Assembly (NCBI GenBank): GCA_002794735.1
Contig: NBAZ01000006.1
Location: 682,001-746,000, forward strand
Direction: 5' to 3'
DNA length: 64,000 nucleotides
Source of the DNA: Pyrrhoderma lamaoense
Taxonomy: Eukaryota; Basidiomycota; Agaricomycetes; Hymenochaetales; Hymenochaetaceae
The position numbers were made by a program, and so were the translations under genes. Shown in pieces: positions 13,201-24,814 of the stretch (its first letter is position 1; every line of letters starts with the position of its first letter). The notes below the pieces were generated by a model. The model was given only the letters and a program-made list of their open reading frames with translations. It made no database searches and had not been told where the DNA came from.

Positions 13201-15134
13201 GGAAGGCAAGGCAATTCATGCGTAATGTAGGAACGCCAGCCAGTGAGAAAACTCAAGAAATGCTCCGTGAACAACGTGATACGTTACTTGAGAAACTTGT
13301 GGAATATGCCATCGGCGATAGATCTAATACCTTACTTAGCATAAAGCGTTCGGTAATGTTTTTTCTCATATATGCTCTCACAGTGACTAATACTCTATTG
13401 TATAGGCCTTTCAGAACCTAATTACTCTCTATATACTTTTTGCAGCAGGTACTAATGAAGAAATTAACTCCTCGTCGGACGATGATGTTCCTCCGTCTTC
13501 TCCACTGGCTCCTTTAGCACTATCTATGGATGATGAGACGCAATTCCGGTGTGCTGGGTTCATTCAAGCCGAAATTGAACGATATGCGGAAGAGCTTGAA
13601 GGGGAGCGACCAAAAAGACCACAAGAGCCGACTGATAATGATAATGATTCTGGGAGTGATACTGCAGGGGAGGCCCCACTGGATAAAGAGAATAAGAGCA
13701 GAAAAAGCAAGACAAAAGGGAAGGCAACAGACGCTGATGCCAGAGTTTCGAGTGATAGTATGTTCCAAGATATCCTGCAGTTTTACCTCGCCTAATTCAG
13801 TAATTTCCAGTTATCCGAGATAAATCTCATCTCGAAAGAGAATACATATTCACCTCAACAATAGCTACATACTTGCGAGCTCTCAGGGCAGCTGTCATAC
13901 ATGCTCAGCATGGTGTAGTACTTTTGGCACACTATGGACGTCTTGGGGACGCGTTTGATTTGTCAACTAAGTTAATGGTTGAGATCCTCAGGGAGGAGGG
14001 GATGGGTAAGGGAAATGGCAGGCTTGTTGCTGATGTAATTATCAAAGCCCTGAGAGAGGTACTACTTTCTTATATCTTAACTTATAACGTTGCACTAATT
14101 TTATCCTAGTCTTTTACATTGTACCTAGATCGCATCGTTGAAACAGCAGAGCATACATTCGCATTAGCTAAAGCTCTTTCTATGTGTCTTATCATCAGAG
14201 GTGCACAACTAGCTGTGCTACGAAAACTGCCTAGTGAACATGTTGTTACTATACAAACAACCCTTATGTCGTGGGCTCTCAAGAGATATTGCGTATATGA
14301 CAGCATGAAAAACAAGCGAGGTCGCCAAGCAAGCCTCCTCTTCTTTAAGGCTCTTCAACACCTGTTAGTCGGTATAGAGCCGGGGGATGCTCTGAAAATG
14401 TGAGATTTCTCCTTCACGTGTATGTTTTCTCTGATAAACATTCTGACGAGACCTTACTTGATAGAAAAGCACACCTTGAACAGGACATTTCTATGCTCAA
14501 GATCGAAATTCCCGTTTCTTCCAAGATATGGGATGCATACCGCTCTTATGAAAAGCGTCTTACAAATGCAACGACTAAAACCCATAAGGAACGATCGGGA
14601 AAGGGGAGAAGTGCAAACGTAAAAAGTGCGGAATTAGTGACAGAGGACGAGACTGATGAAGATCAAGTTGAGGATATGGTTTTAGATGTGGATTTGGGCT
14701 ATGCCAATACAGCGGAGAATGGGTTAGAGCACTCCAAACGGGAAAGGAAAATTTCTGCCAAGTCCCGATACCGACCTACCTCGCAAATACAAGATCGGAA
14801 TGAGCTATCAGAAAATGGGGTTGCCGGCCATACAGACGGCGAAAATGATACTCACTCTGAACTAACACAACTTACGGATAATGAACTTGCTGATTCACCA
14901 ATTATCGACAAGGAACCTTCTGCGAACGGAGCGAGCTTGTCCCCGTCACTATCTCCGGTTCCATCGCATGGAGCAATCCAATCTACCCCGAAATCCAGTA
15001 CTAGGATGAAGAAGAGAGGTCGTGAGAGTGAAATTGAGACACTTGATGAAGAAGAGACAATGACAGAACCGGGGGTAGACAGCTCCCCACAAGCAAATGA
15101 AATTATTATCAGACGAAAGCGTGTACGACATTGA
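10276..15134 (+). CDS. SCC3: Cohesin subunit Scc3/Irr1 (STAG/stromalin)
   Basis: Twelve exons: 10276-10375, 10429-10545, 10593-10748, 10804-11012, 11063-12426, 12486-12647, 12707-13099, 13158-13352, 13406-13757, 13811-14058, 14110-14399 and 14465-15134, about 1,418 residues. In-frame ATGs at 10276 and 10300 are both possible. The N-terminus is basic then acidic and disordered. A STAG domain begins in exon 4 (MNPVAALQSTVEDYL), and the stromalin conservative domain is in exon 5 (FIHRYRDLDPNIRAECVHSMGNW, shown here in part). The rest is HEAT-like helical, ending in a charged, Ser-rich tail. Scc3 binds Scc1 and the loader and holds cohesin on DNA. Exon 5 opens as NEAPTYP in one frame and continues as LTSKHPMFKKFRK one frame back; a lost C in the CCC at about 11080-11084 explains this. 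Confidence 0.93.
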
Positions 15135-15853
15135 TACCTGCCGTCCCCCTATTTTATTCAATGATTTAGGAACATCCTTATTAGTTTTCAATTCAACCAC
15201 TTAGTTTTACTTTATGAGCATATATCTGCTTTCAATATTCTTTATTTTTAGTAGTATCTTTCGGTCGCCTATGTTTTGATCCTCATATCTTTTTTATCTT
15301 TTTTGTAGCATCATCCAGTCTGTCTGTCTGTTATTTCCATCATCAGAGTCGTTACTGTACTGAATGTATCTCATGCTCTTAAATTTCCTTCCATACATGA
15401 GTAATTTACATCTTTATGGATAGCAACTCTCTCATTAACATATTTTCCATACTACCAACTACTAAGTTTCGTGGTTCAGGATCATCACACCGCAGTTACG
15501 GACTGCTTATGGAAAGATAGAGGGTCCAATTTGTTTTGACTGAAGCCGCAGGGATGACGTGCGTCCGGCATTCTGTACTTTTGTCCTTATTTGGACAACA
15601 TGTGGCTTCATACACAACCCGACCCGGACAATTGTATGTTACTTCTTGTATTATTACTAAAAATTATGATATGCATCGCGTCCAATTTACTGCAACCCTA
15701 TGTTATACTGCGCCGCAGAGATCGCAGTGTTGTAGTGTGGATGTGACTATTTTGGCAAGGTCGAAGAAGAATGACAAGTCAGCTATATATATAGGTAGAG
15801 GGCTCTTTCATTTTGAGTTATAGAAACAACTGAGCTTCTAGTTAATTATCGAC
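15135..15853. other. Intergenic region, SCC3 3' flank and DJ-1 promoter
   Basis: The first 200 bases are T-rich, as expected for a 3' untranslated region. A TATATATATA stretch at about 15784-15793 is 60 bases before the next ATG and may be its TATA element. No gene was seen. Confidence 0.5.
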
Positions 15854-16613
15854 ATGGTTGACAAATCCCCTCTTGTATTCGGTGTGCTTCTTGCAGACGC
15901 AGGAGTTCAACTTCTTGACTTTGCTGCGTTGGATATCATCGCAATTTTTGGAATCGAATATCTAAAACATGTGCCCGTTCCCGACGCTCTGAAGGTCCTT
16001 GGACGTCATATCGAGTTTCGCTATATCGTAGATAAGATCAAAGTGGAAGACGCGCCTACTCACATAGAACTAACTGGAGGGGCCAAAATTGCTGTAACCG
16101 TAAGTATAAATGACTATTAGGATAATAATCACACAAGCTACTATATCCGCTGAATTGCATTTCATCTAGGACACTCTTGACACCGTTGGCAAACTAGACT
16201 ACTTGATCATTCCTGGACCCCCACCTTCCTACGTTCCATCCACAGAAACGATTACATTTATACAGAAACAAGCCACGTCTACTCGTGCCGTTCTCACAGT
16301 TTGCACAGGCATCATACCGCTTCTTTATACAGGGCTTCTCTCGGGAAAACGTGTAACGGGTCCGCTTAGGATGATCCCGCTTCTCGAGAAGCAAGCACCA
16401 GACGCAGAGTGGACTATAAAGCGCTGGGTGACCGACGATTCCGGAAAACTCTGGACTAGTGGTAGTGTTAGCAATGGCTTAGACATGATGGCTGCTTTTG
16501 TGAAGACGCTGGTACCACCTGAATTGGCCAACTTCATGCTAGCAATCGCTGACGTGGGGGATAGAGGACAGGATATATCTGAGTCTGTGATCGCTGCTAG
16601 GTCTAAGTCTTAG
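15854..16613 (+). CDS. DJ-1/PfpI (ThiJ) superfamily protein
   Basis: Exons 15854-16099 and 16170-16613 give 229 residues. Residues 5-30 (FGVLLADAGVQLLDFAALDI) form the first strand and helix of the fold. DYLIIPGPPPS follows in exon 2. The nucleophile elbow is in LTVCTGIIPLLYTGLLSGK, with Cys-Thr-Gly at the position of the DJ-1 active cysteine, then a Leu-rich helix. This arrangement resembles fungal isonitrile-hydratase-like and transcription-factor-type PfpI proteins rather than the short DJ-1 itself. The cysteine supports a catalytic or redox role in the cytosol; the substrate is unknown. There is no signal peptide and the reading frame is intact. It converges on the S41 protease. Confidence 0.8.
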
Positions 16614-16928
16614 ATCCTTTCCTTGATAATATCAGATAAAGGATTTTGAATGTAATTTGAGTATTAACATTTTGTCTACCCTGATCCACAAGGATACAAT
16701 CATGTGCATCTGCGGAGAAACCTGGAGAAATTTGAAATACAAGCATATATCCAATACATCACTGTGCTACATACTCATCCCAAGAAATTTTTTTCAAAGT
16801 TTCAGGCTAGTAAGTAACCCAATGGAGGGCTTACAGAGAATCAGATCATTTGAATAGTTGACTCTCTCTAAAAAGAGTAAAATATGCATGAGATTTTTAT
16901 GAGATTCGGACGTAGTGGGTAATCGGGC
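16614..16928. other. Convergent 3' flanks of DJ-1 and S41 genes
   Basis: AT-rich spacer between two stop codons facing each other. No gene, repeat or terminator-like structure stands out. Confidence 0.5.
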
Positions 16929-19732
16929 TCACGAGAATACCCAAAGATTCTGAGGGTTCATGAAAGTATCTTTCGTATAAGGAAACGAAGCTTGGGTGGC
17001 TCCGAGATATATTCTTGGGAAGAATTAGCAAGTTTATATATTGTCGAAAGTAGAGTTATACATGTACCTATCGGTATATTCTCATCAAAGAAGCTCCAAG
17101 CTGGAAGTAATGCAGTTTTAGCACACATATATACATTGATATCCATGTTTCTCACCTGTTCTCCAGTTATGTCTTGTAGTAGCCAAGTCAGATCAATTTC
17201 ATGAGGAGTTAATATCAGTCTCTTACCGGAAGTCGCCATCTACTAAACTGATGTCATATAAAGTCAGCAAGTTCGTAGGTATTATAATCTCATTAGACTC
17301 ACAGATCCGGAGGTGCTAATGGGTCCTAGAAGAATTATGAGACTGACAGTAGTCTAAGACTTCGAGATTGCGACATACATCTTTCAGACCTGCTGATTTG
17401 ATTTCCGTATCGATGTCTGTCCACTCCAGGACCTGGTTGCCAGCCATGCCTATCGGTAGCTTAGGGTTAAGTTAATCTTTTAGTGATACTAAAATCCATC
17501 CTTGCCTTTAAATTCAATGTTTTGCTTTGGATTTCCACCAAAAATTGCGATAGTCGTATTATGTCTCTCATTCATGAGAGTACTAAACATCGCACAAGTC
17601 GAGGCACAATTTGCATTGCTAACAATTGCTACGTTGCTAGATCAGTGGCAGTTACAGCTCTCAACACTTTGATTGATTAAGTTATTATGCTGTGACACAC
17701 CTAAGTGGAATAAGTGGAGTCTCTGGGACTGGTACATCAAATGGGGTACATATGTCCTGTTTGATATCGTCGTCAAAGGTCATTTACATGAATTGATGGT
17801 ATAGAATATGTAATACGCACATGGAAGCGCTGAGAAGTAGGGTCGTCTATTCCATTGATCTCGAACGGCACTGATGGATCATTGTAATCAAAGTCTTCAG
17901 GGAACTCGGTATCATTTGAAAATGCCCCTATTATGTTGTCAGGTAAGCAATAGTCTCAATGAAGCTATACACGTACCATTAACTGGGGAGTAGAATAGCT
18001 CAGTTAAACCTAAGCTGATGACATTCTTTACTATTTTTTGTGCGAGAGTGTTAGCTCGGTTAGTTGACTGGAAACCTCTGCCAGCACATTATTAGCGTCA
18101 TCAAGGCCCTTGAATATTGAATATGGAATTAAACGCACGGGTAGCCTATTTGTGCGCCAGCCAAGAATTGATGGAGGAACTGCCCAAGGCACACAAAACC
18201 ACCTATTGAGCAAGTTTTATTATAGTATCAAGGAAAATACCATCTTAAGGACTACGAGAATTATTTACCTCCGTTATTCGTTAAGTCAATGATCAAGTTT
18301 GAAACGTTGGCGGCTAAGAACGCATCAAATGCGTTGACAGTATCTGTCTGAAATTGTACAAAGTCCCCTTCAAAGGAGCCAACGAACATCTAAAGAGAAG
18401 GGTAAAGGTCCCCCGTAAGATTATAACCTTGTCTATACGCACGACTCATTTACTTACCACACCGGTTTTATTTCCAGGAAGAATATAAGACTTGATAACA
18501 CCCGCGGAAGGATCAACTTGTGGAAGCGTGGGTTGGAATTCTTGAGGAAGACCAACACCCTTAGTTGGCGAAGCATCCCTGATTACAGCCTTCGCAAGGA
18601 GACGCCCATTACTTCTAGCATCACTTAACAAGCCTCCACTCCTGATATCCACACCATTTGTGTCTGCATTCGCAGCACAATTGTTTTCCCAGCTAGTATT
18701 AAAGGGAGATATAGATAAGTTCCCGGGATTACTCAGAAAATCAATTTATCATACAAAGTAGTTTGGTCCGTGAACGGCGTGCCAACGAAGTCCGCAAGGT
18801 AGGGAACTTCAACTGTCTCCGGTTCCGTTCCATTTACAGTTATTAAACTGAATTTGAGACTGGTAAGTACTGGCATGGCAGGTCCACCCAGATCACCAAA
18901 TCTTTGAGAGAAGTCTGTGCCTGAAATACGATAACTACTGACCACACTGTTAACGCGAACATTGTGATCTATATAGTTTCCAGACTGTGTTCTTGCGATC
19001 AAATCGAGGTAGTCAAAAGGGTCCGAGTCAGCTATAGAGAGAACTTTTGCGCCAGCAAGTCGTTGCCAGTTGAAGCCAAGTCGGTCGAAGAAGTCGGTGA
19101 AGTCAGGACCGAATAAACTTATAAGTTCGACTGAGTCAGGGATAATGAATACATTCTGTTCCCCGTTTTCTTCGAGAATTACCACTGGTGCGGGTAGAAG
19201 GTTCTGATACGTGGTATAACAGGTTGGGAACCATCCTAGCGAGCATTTTTAAAATCAATGTGGCAATTGAACTTGCATTCATCTTCGAGTACTAACTGGT
19301 ATGTCCATCATTAAGTTGAGTAGTAAAATCATAAACGTCTTTATTGAAATCAAAATCCGTCTTGAATATTTGCCGTACAGTATCTAGTTAGTTCGCACGA
19401 GGAAGATTAAGCAGCTATACTTACCGCATATTCTGTAGAATTTATCCTTGCTATTGTTCTCGGATATTTACAGTTGACTCTTGAAATGGGGGTGGAGAGT
19501 TTAGATAGAAATCCTCAAAAGTATAGAAGTCAAATACACGAGAGATAACTGTCAAAACATTCTGCCGCAGTGTCTCATTGAAAGGGAAAGACTTAAGCAA
19601 GCTAGAGCATCTTCTGGGGCCGCAAAGGTTTTCCCTGCGACCTTCAGACAAGGATCATAGTGGACGGGGCGGCGTTAACTGATGTCAACAAAGCCAACGC
19701 CAAGACAGGATGCTCGCAGAGAGGCAGTTCAT
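16929..19732 (-). CDS. Secreted S41 family protease (fungal tail-specific/CPAF-like)
   Basis: At least 14 exons on the minus strand. I can place 19732-19425, 19360-19297, 19235-18458, 18389-18269, 18202-18139, 18077-17977, 17927-17821, 17756-17701, 17636-17506, 17449-17379 and 17325-17303; the last few down to 16929 are less certain. The N-terminus has a hydrophobic signal (LALALLTSVNAAP). Family marks in order: LKSFPFNETLRQNVL, QLNDGHTRW, LAGAKVLSIADSDPFDYLDL, GNYIDHNVRVNSV, LIIDLTNNGGGFVCLGQF and the nucleophile region IVSNANCASTC, where Ser is the likely catalytic residue. The end SEPPKLRF...MNPQNLWVFS is also typical. Frame breaks occur in exon 1 (three or four), near 18733 and near the C-terminus (a lost C in TTCC at about 16965). 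The intron after 17506 uses a GC donor. It is either intact and mis-assembled or a recent pseudogene. Confidence 0.8.
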
Positions 19733-20341
19733 ACTTGCTATGCCTGCAGCACAATATGTAGATGTAAACGAACTTTTACTCTTATACTAGCTCGATTCCT
19801 AGACGTCTGTGCCTGATGCAAATGAGAGATGGATGCATATGATGCACTTAGGCTTCTCAGGGCTGCATCGGACATAGATAGATAGTTCGCGTTGCAAGTG
19901 GCTAAAGATAGATTGTAGTAGAGAACGATACAAAGGCAAGAAGCAATGGCATCATTCGCAATGAGAGTTTTTCTCGTGAGTCCACACGGTTCTTGAGATT
20001 TACGGTCTTCTTTGCATTCAGTTGTTACGTCGTCGGGAAGATTTCCGTGTAGATGATAAGACAATAAGTCCCCTTTTAATCATGATACCTCATGATGTCT
20101 CCCTAAAAATAACAGTGAGAAACACAGATATGAAATTCTTAATATTGATATTTTGATTGACATTTGACTCAAAACAAGGTTTTGATGTTGGCTTCGCAAA
20201 GTACTTCATATGGTAGATATTTGTACTCCGAGATCGACGTGCAAACGCGTTCAATCACGTATTACTTAATCCAGTTTACAAGCGACTTTTGTATTGAACA
20301 GTAATCAAGTTCACGTCTCTAACCTCAATATTAGACATATA
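19733..20341. promoter_or_regulatory. Divergent intergenic region between S41 protease and RSC7
   Basis: The 609 bases between ATGs reading outward must carry both promoters. No clear TATA box or palindromic operator is seen, and the short open frames on the minus strand have no support. Confidence 0.4.
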
Positions 20342-22103
20342 ATGAAGAGATCTGGGGCAAAAATAATTATCAAGCCGCGCAGAGTACAACAACCAGAGCC
20401 CGCTTCGGATCCTGAGCCTGAGCCTTCAGAGCCGACGACAGAACAGGAAGTTGAAGCGAATGAGGACAATGAACAACTTGAAGACGCGCCTCCAGACTCA
20501 GATGCTCAAGATGGGTCAGTTAAAGACGCGGAAGAAAACAACTCTGGTATAGAATCGGGTGAAGCTGATAGTGTTGTAATGACGCGTGGACGTGGTAGGC
20601 CCCGTGGACGGCCTCGTGGTAGCGGGACTGGAAGGCCTCGCGGGCGTCCAAGAGGTAGTGGTCGCGGGAGAGGGAGACCTAAAACTACGGGTCGCAGTAC
20701 TCTTACTCTCAGACTTCCGAGGCGTGGATCTGCGAGTGATGGAGATGATGGTGCAGACGGAGAAGAAAGTCGTGCAACACCTGCAGATGACGGTGAAACT
20801 ATTCCAACAGGAAAGGTTGTTCAAATTGGGGGGAAATCATATACAATCGAAGGTGATGCGTATGTAACTGAAGATAATCCAAAAGGTGATACAAAGATAG
20901 ACGCGAACGGAGTGCTTCTTGGTGGTAAGCTATACTTGACTCTACTATTGACCTTATGACGTTTAATCTTGGTTTTCTTTCTAGGCCGTCAATTCAAGGC
21001 ACAGACTTTCATATTGCCTGACAGACACCCGGAAAGACGATACATGCTAGCTATTGATGCTGCAAGGACATCCGGTTTCCGTGATTCATTGTATTATTTC
21101 CGTCGAAATCCTCTTGCTCTGAAACTCATTGCATCTCAACCCGAGAAGGACTTTCTCATCGAGATCGGAAAACTGGGTGGTCATCTACGCACTAGAAGTG
21201 TAACTCTTGTGACAGCACGAAGCGCTTTCAAACTACATGGAGCAAAGATGCTAATAGGTACGGTTTCCTTCAATCACATATCAATTCTTACTCATTTAAT
21301 TTTCAGATGGTAGAATTGGTATCGACGATTACCTTGAGGAGAAGGCAATTGCGGAAGCTGCAGAAAAGGGACTTAAGGCAGGAGATCCCGCTTCAGAACT
21401 TATTGAACAAGCTCAAGCAGCAACTGCAGAAGCTTCTGCAGCTGCACTAGCCAAAAGTGGAGGTGGTAAAGGTGAACGCTCGGGTCTAGGAATCTATCGT
21501 ACCGGTGGTCCCACTACTGTGTTTGGTGGTTCAGGTCTTGGACCCTATAGTGATGGACCTCTTCATGTTGCAAAAAAAGCAATGCTTACCCGCGAAGGAG
21601 TTTCCGAGGAAAATTGGATGTTCGTCATGGCTCAGCGTACTCGTGAGACTAATACAGAATGGACTCGAGGACGTGCAGAAGCCATTCGAGGTATAATAGC
21701 TGATACAAACTATGGGGATACGGATGGTAAGGGCGAAGGAGATGATGCAACAATGACTCGAAATAAGCGTTCGAGGAGGAACAATATCAGTACGAGTTAT
21801 GGTGTATACGAGCCCCATACAACGATTATACACTGTAATTACTTATTCAATAAGTATCTCATTATAGAAACTGATAATATATCAAATATAGATGAACGCA
21901 CCACCCAACCTACGCGTGCTCGTTGGGAAGTTGTGCCAGATCCTGATGGTAAGCGGCGTGTCCTTGGTGGTACAAAGGCGGGCAACGGCGCATGGGGTCT
22001 AGCCTGGGTCGATACTATTATGGAACTTCCCGATAAGAAAACTGAGGACGAGCAAGAACGGAGCCGATGGAACTTGCTTCAATCTGTTTCTGGACAAAGT
22101 TAG
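20342..22103 (+). CDS. NPL6: RSC/SWI-SNF remodelling subunit Rsc7/Npl6 (Rsc7/Swp82 family)
   Basis: Exons 20342-20924, 20985-21257, 21307-21834 and 21892-22103 give 531 residues with no frame break. The ATG at 20342 is the first in frame. Residues 1-75 are acidic and Pro/Glu-rich. Residues about 80-120 carry repeated GRPRGRPRG and GRGRPK, AT-hook-like DNA-binding motifs. The Rsc7/Swp82 domain follows: KIDANGVLLGGRQFKAQTF, YMLAIDAARTSGFRDSLYYF and TLVTARSAFKLHGAKMLIDG. The C-terminal half contains NWMFVMAQRTRETN and GVYEPHT, conserved in fungal Rsc7. The protein helps assemble the RSC nucleosome remodeller in the nucleus. Intron 3 (57 nt) is a multiple of three and has no stop, so its retention would still give a full protein. 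Confidence 0.88.
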
Positions 22104-22654
22104 GTCCTATGATGTCTCTTAAACTCTCATATTCTAAGTTATTCCTTTGTGTTCTATCTTTCACTATACATCACGAGTAAACTGTACCACTACGAGTATT
22201 ATGATGGTATCTGTATGTTAATGGTCAATTGCTTTTTGTAGACTTAATTTCTTGATCTTAATCCATATTTGGTGCAATGCTTAGACTGACATACGACGGA
22301 ATTGTGACATGTAGTAAGAATTCTCACTATCACTAATAATCTGATTTTCGTAGTTCTTTCATATTTTTACATCAACAATTTGTAACAAAACAAGGATACA
22401 GTTACTTTGGCAAAGCGTGCTCATGACGTTGTTAATAAGTAAAAAATGACTGATGTAAAAAATTTGTGGTGATGGTAGGTAGACGAAATAAGTGCATATA
22501 CAAAAGCCACTGAGCGTTGATTTCAGAATGATGATACGACACAATAACACGATCGAGTGTCAGAGACGTAAGCCAAGATATTTGGCTACGAAACATCGTG
22601 TAGTGCAGCGAACGACTGCAGCGAACAATGGTGTATGCACAAAAGGATGGACGT
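22104..22654. other. Convergent 3' flanks of RSC7 and eL41
   Basis: AT-rich; the short repeat CTGCAGCGAAC occurs twice near 22604-22628 (direct copies separated by a few bases). No further gene was recognised. Confidence 0.45.
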
Positions 22655-22806
22655 TTACTCTGTTGTAATAGTAGTTAAAACGATGTTATGTTGCGTTTCG
22701 ATAACAAGTTGAGTAGATAGAACTGATACGCACTGGAACGCTTCCTCATCATCCTCCTCTTCCTTCTCAGCCTCCTAGAACGCTTCTTTTTCCATTTGTC
22801 TCTCAT
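22655..22806 (-). CDS. RPL41: 60S ribosomal protein eL41 (25 residues)
   Basis: Minus-strand exons are 22806-22734 and 22659-22655. The protein starts MRDKWKKKRSRRLRRKRR and ends RKRSK, almost entirely Arg and Lys, which is the eL41 signature; the family is 25 residues in nearly all eukaryotes, exactly the length found here. The last coding exon is only five bases: it completes the final Lys codon and supplies TAA. The intron (74 nt) starts GTGCGT and ends ACAACAG. Immediately before the ATG is an acceptor (ATTAG|G), and a GTAAGT donor lies about 70 bases further upstream at roughly 22875, so a 5'-UTR intron is likely, as is common for ribosomal protein genes. eL41 sits at the subunit interface. 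The MM pair before RKRSK is less usual than the typical KM. Confidence 0.9.
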
Positions 22807-23116
22807 CCTAATAGCGTGTTACATGTTAGGAAGCAGTATCCTTGTTAAACAAGGTATGGGAAATCGATACTTACTTGGATCGTTAAGAGAGTAATATGAA
22901 CGATGCTCACAATATGCTGTAGGAGGTTACCTACTAATAGGACAGGCATGATGTGCTATACAGCCCTTGACCAAACGGGACAAGTCACGTCACAATTACT
23001 AAGCTCTCACGAAGATGCGAATGCGTTATGACGTAAGTAAGCGCCGATCCGATCGTGACGCTTACTAATTTAATAAAGGAGTAACTGGATTTCTGAACTT
23101 CCTGCGCCGATGCGCC
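22807..23116. promoter_or_regulatory. Bidirectional promoter of eL41 and the RRN9-like gene
   Basis: 310 bases separate the two outward-facing ATGs. TGACG-type sites occur three times: TGACGT on the minus strand at 22987-22992, TGACGTAA at 23029-23036 and TGACG at 23056-23060. Such half-CRE sites are bound by fungal bZIP/ATF factors. The eL41 side also contains its probable 5'-UTR intron (about 22807-22876). Confidence 0.45.
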
Positions 23117-24814
23117 ATGTCAAAATCTAGGTCGGCGCGCGTCCCTTCCGAACTACATAGCGAGCTGACTGAGTATGCTTCGTTAATACGTGCTTTGCGA
23201 GCCAATCATACGTCTGATTTATCTGCACACTTGGCGAATCTATCGCGGAGCAATAGTCAGTTAAGTGACGGCCTCAGTGATGAGGTATATGACAGTCATG
23301 AGAATAATGATTTCGACGGAGACTCGGGTTCAGAACAAGGCAGCTCAGAAGGAAAGGCAAGGGAAAACTGCTGTGCTGAGTAAGAGAAGCAGCAATCGGC
23401 AAGCTCGATTTACAAAACGCTCTCGTGAGTGGGATGGATGGACACGCTGGCCTCTCCTACCCGGCGATGTGAATCGTCCAGAATGGAATCTAAGAGATGA
23501 AATTACTTATACGATCATGCAGACCCAACGTAGGGAATGTCTATCAGAGAGTCGGCGTTCTACATCAGAGAATTCGAATTCGAGTGAAATTGATAGCTCC
23601 CGTATTAGCAGTCCTGACTCTGATAGTAGAAAACAGGAAGGAGGTGACGATGTGACTACCTACCACTTGTCATCGCCTCCCTCAGACCCGTCCAACTCGG
23701 AGGCCAACTCTTTTCATGATGTATTATCTGATGAATATGAAAGTCTATCTAGTATCAGTGACCCAGAACTAGGAGATAACACTCATAGTAAAGCTCTAAC
23801 AAACTATACAATCCATCAGCTGAAAATCCTATTCTCTTCTTGTGCTGCATTCCTCCCCAGCGAGTATACTAAGAAGAAACCACATTCTTGGCTGTCCGTA
23901 CTTCAGGTCGCGAAGACAATTGACTTTATCCCCCTGAAGTTTTGGAACGTGTCGAAAAGAGGCTTTCAACTCTATACGGAAATGACGTTATACGCGAATC
24001 AAGTGAACAGGGAGAGGATGGCAACGAAAATGAATTAACGGCTAAAGATCTTCAAGGAAAGAAGTCTTCAGCTTCTTTATCCGACAACGAGACGCCACCG
24101 TTGCTGACACCGGATATCCAAAATCCTGGTCAATCAAGCACACAAGGTATGAAATTACTTTTCTCCTGCATATCCTTCCATTAGATATCTCATCTGAATA
24201 TAGAAGATATACAAAGGCAGATAGTGGAGGATATCGATACTACAAGTAATCTAAACACCGTTAAACCACGGACTGGGCGGGCTGGGAGGAAGAAAAAGCA
24301 GCGTGATCCAGAAATTGCTATAAATGAGCGGGTTAAGCTAATCTCCGAATGGGACCCTTTTGTTAAAAAAGTTATTGACACCTACAATTTCAATGAGACA
24401 CTCACGAGAAGGATGCAACCTACTGTATCGAGCGACGAGATTGGTTCTCTGAAGATTCCAGAGCGGTTGACACCTGCTATGCGATCCCTTGTGAAAGTCG
24501 TGACTGGGACTCCACGCTTGTACAAGAGTTCTTCTATACCTCTGTCACGCAGTCAGTCTAGGCGAGACACTCTCGTTGCGGAATGTGTTAGGGATGGAAA
24601 CTGGGATATTCTTGGGTATCCTCATGTGTATGTTGCACATATACCAAGAAAACGGAGATCAAGGAAGCTAGCTGCAACCAATGATGAAGTGGCTGACAAG
24701 GAATATCTCCAAGACCCTGAAACGAAGGGGAAAAGAAAGAGAGGGACAACTCCTGAGGGCTCGTATGTCGTTTCAGCCTCCGAATGGACTTCTGATGAAC
24801 ATTGGGAATCTTAA
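23117..24814 (+). CDS. RRN9-like RNA polymerase I initiation factor (tentative)
   Basis: The start MSKSRSARVPSELHSELTEY is the first ATG with a long frame. A conserved block, WDGWTRWPLLPGDVNRPEW followed by LRDEI, matches what I recall of the Rrn9 domain of the yeast Pol I core/upstream activating factor. A second block, TNYTIHQLKILFSSCAAFLP, precedes a helical part. After a confirmed intron at 24147-24203, the C-terminal region is rich in Arg/Lys. Two frame changes need explaining. One, at about 23286-23385, is either a 49-nt intron (GTATAT...TTCAG, 23286-23334) or lost bases. The other, at about 23938, is cured by one extra G (CTGAAG|GTTTTG), giving IPLKVLERVEKRL. The gene starts 310 bases from eL41 on the opposite strand, which fits a role in ribosome synthesis. 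A different nuclear protein cannot be excluded. Confidence 0.55.
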
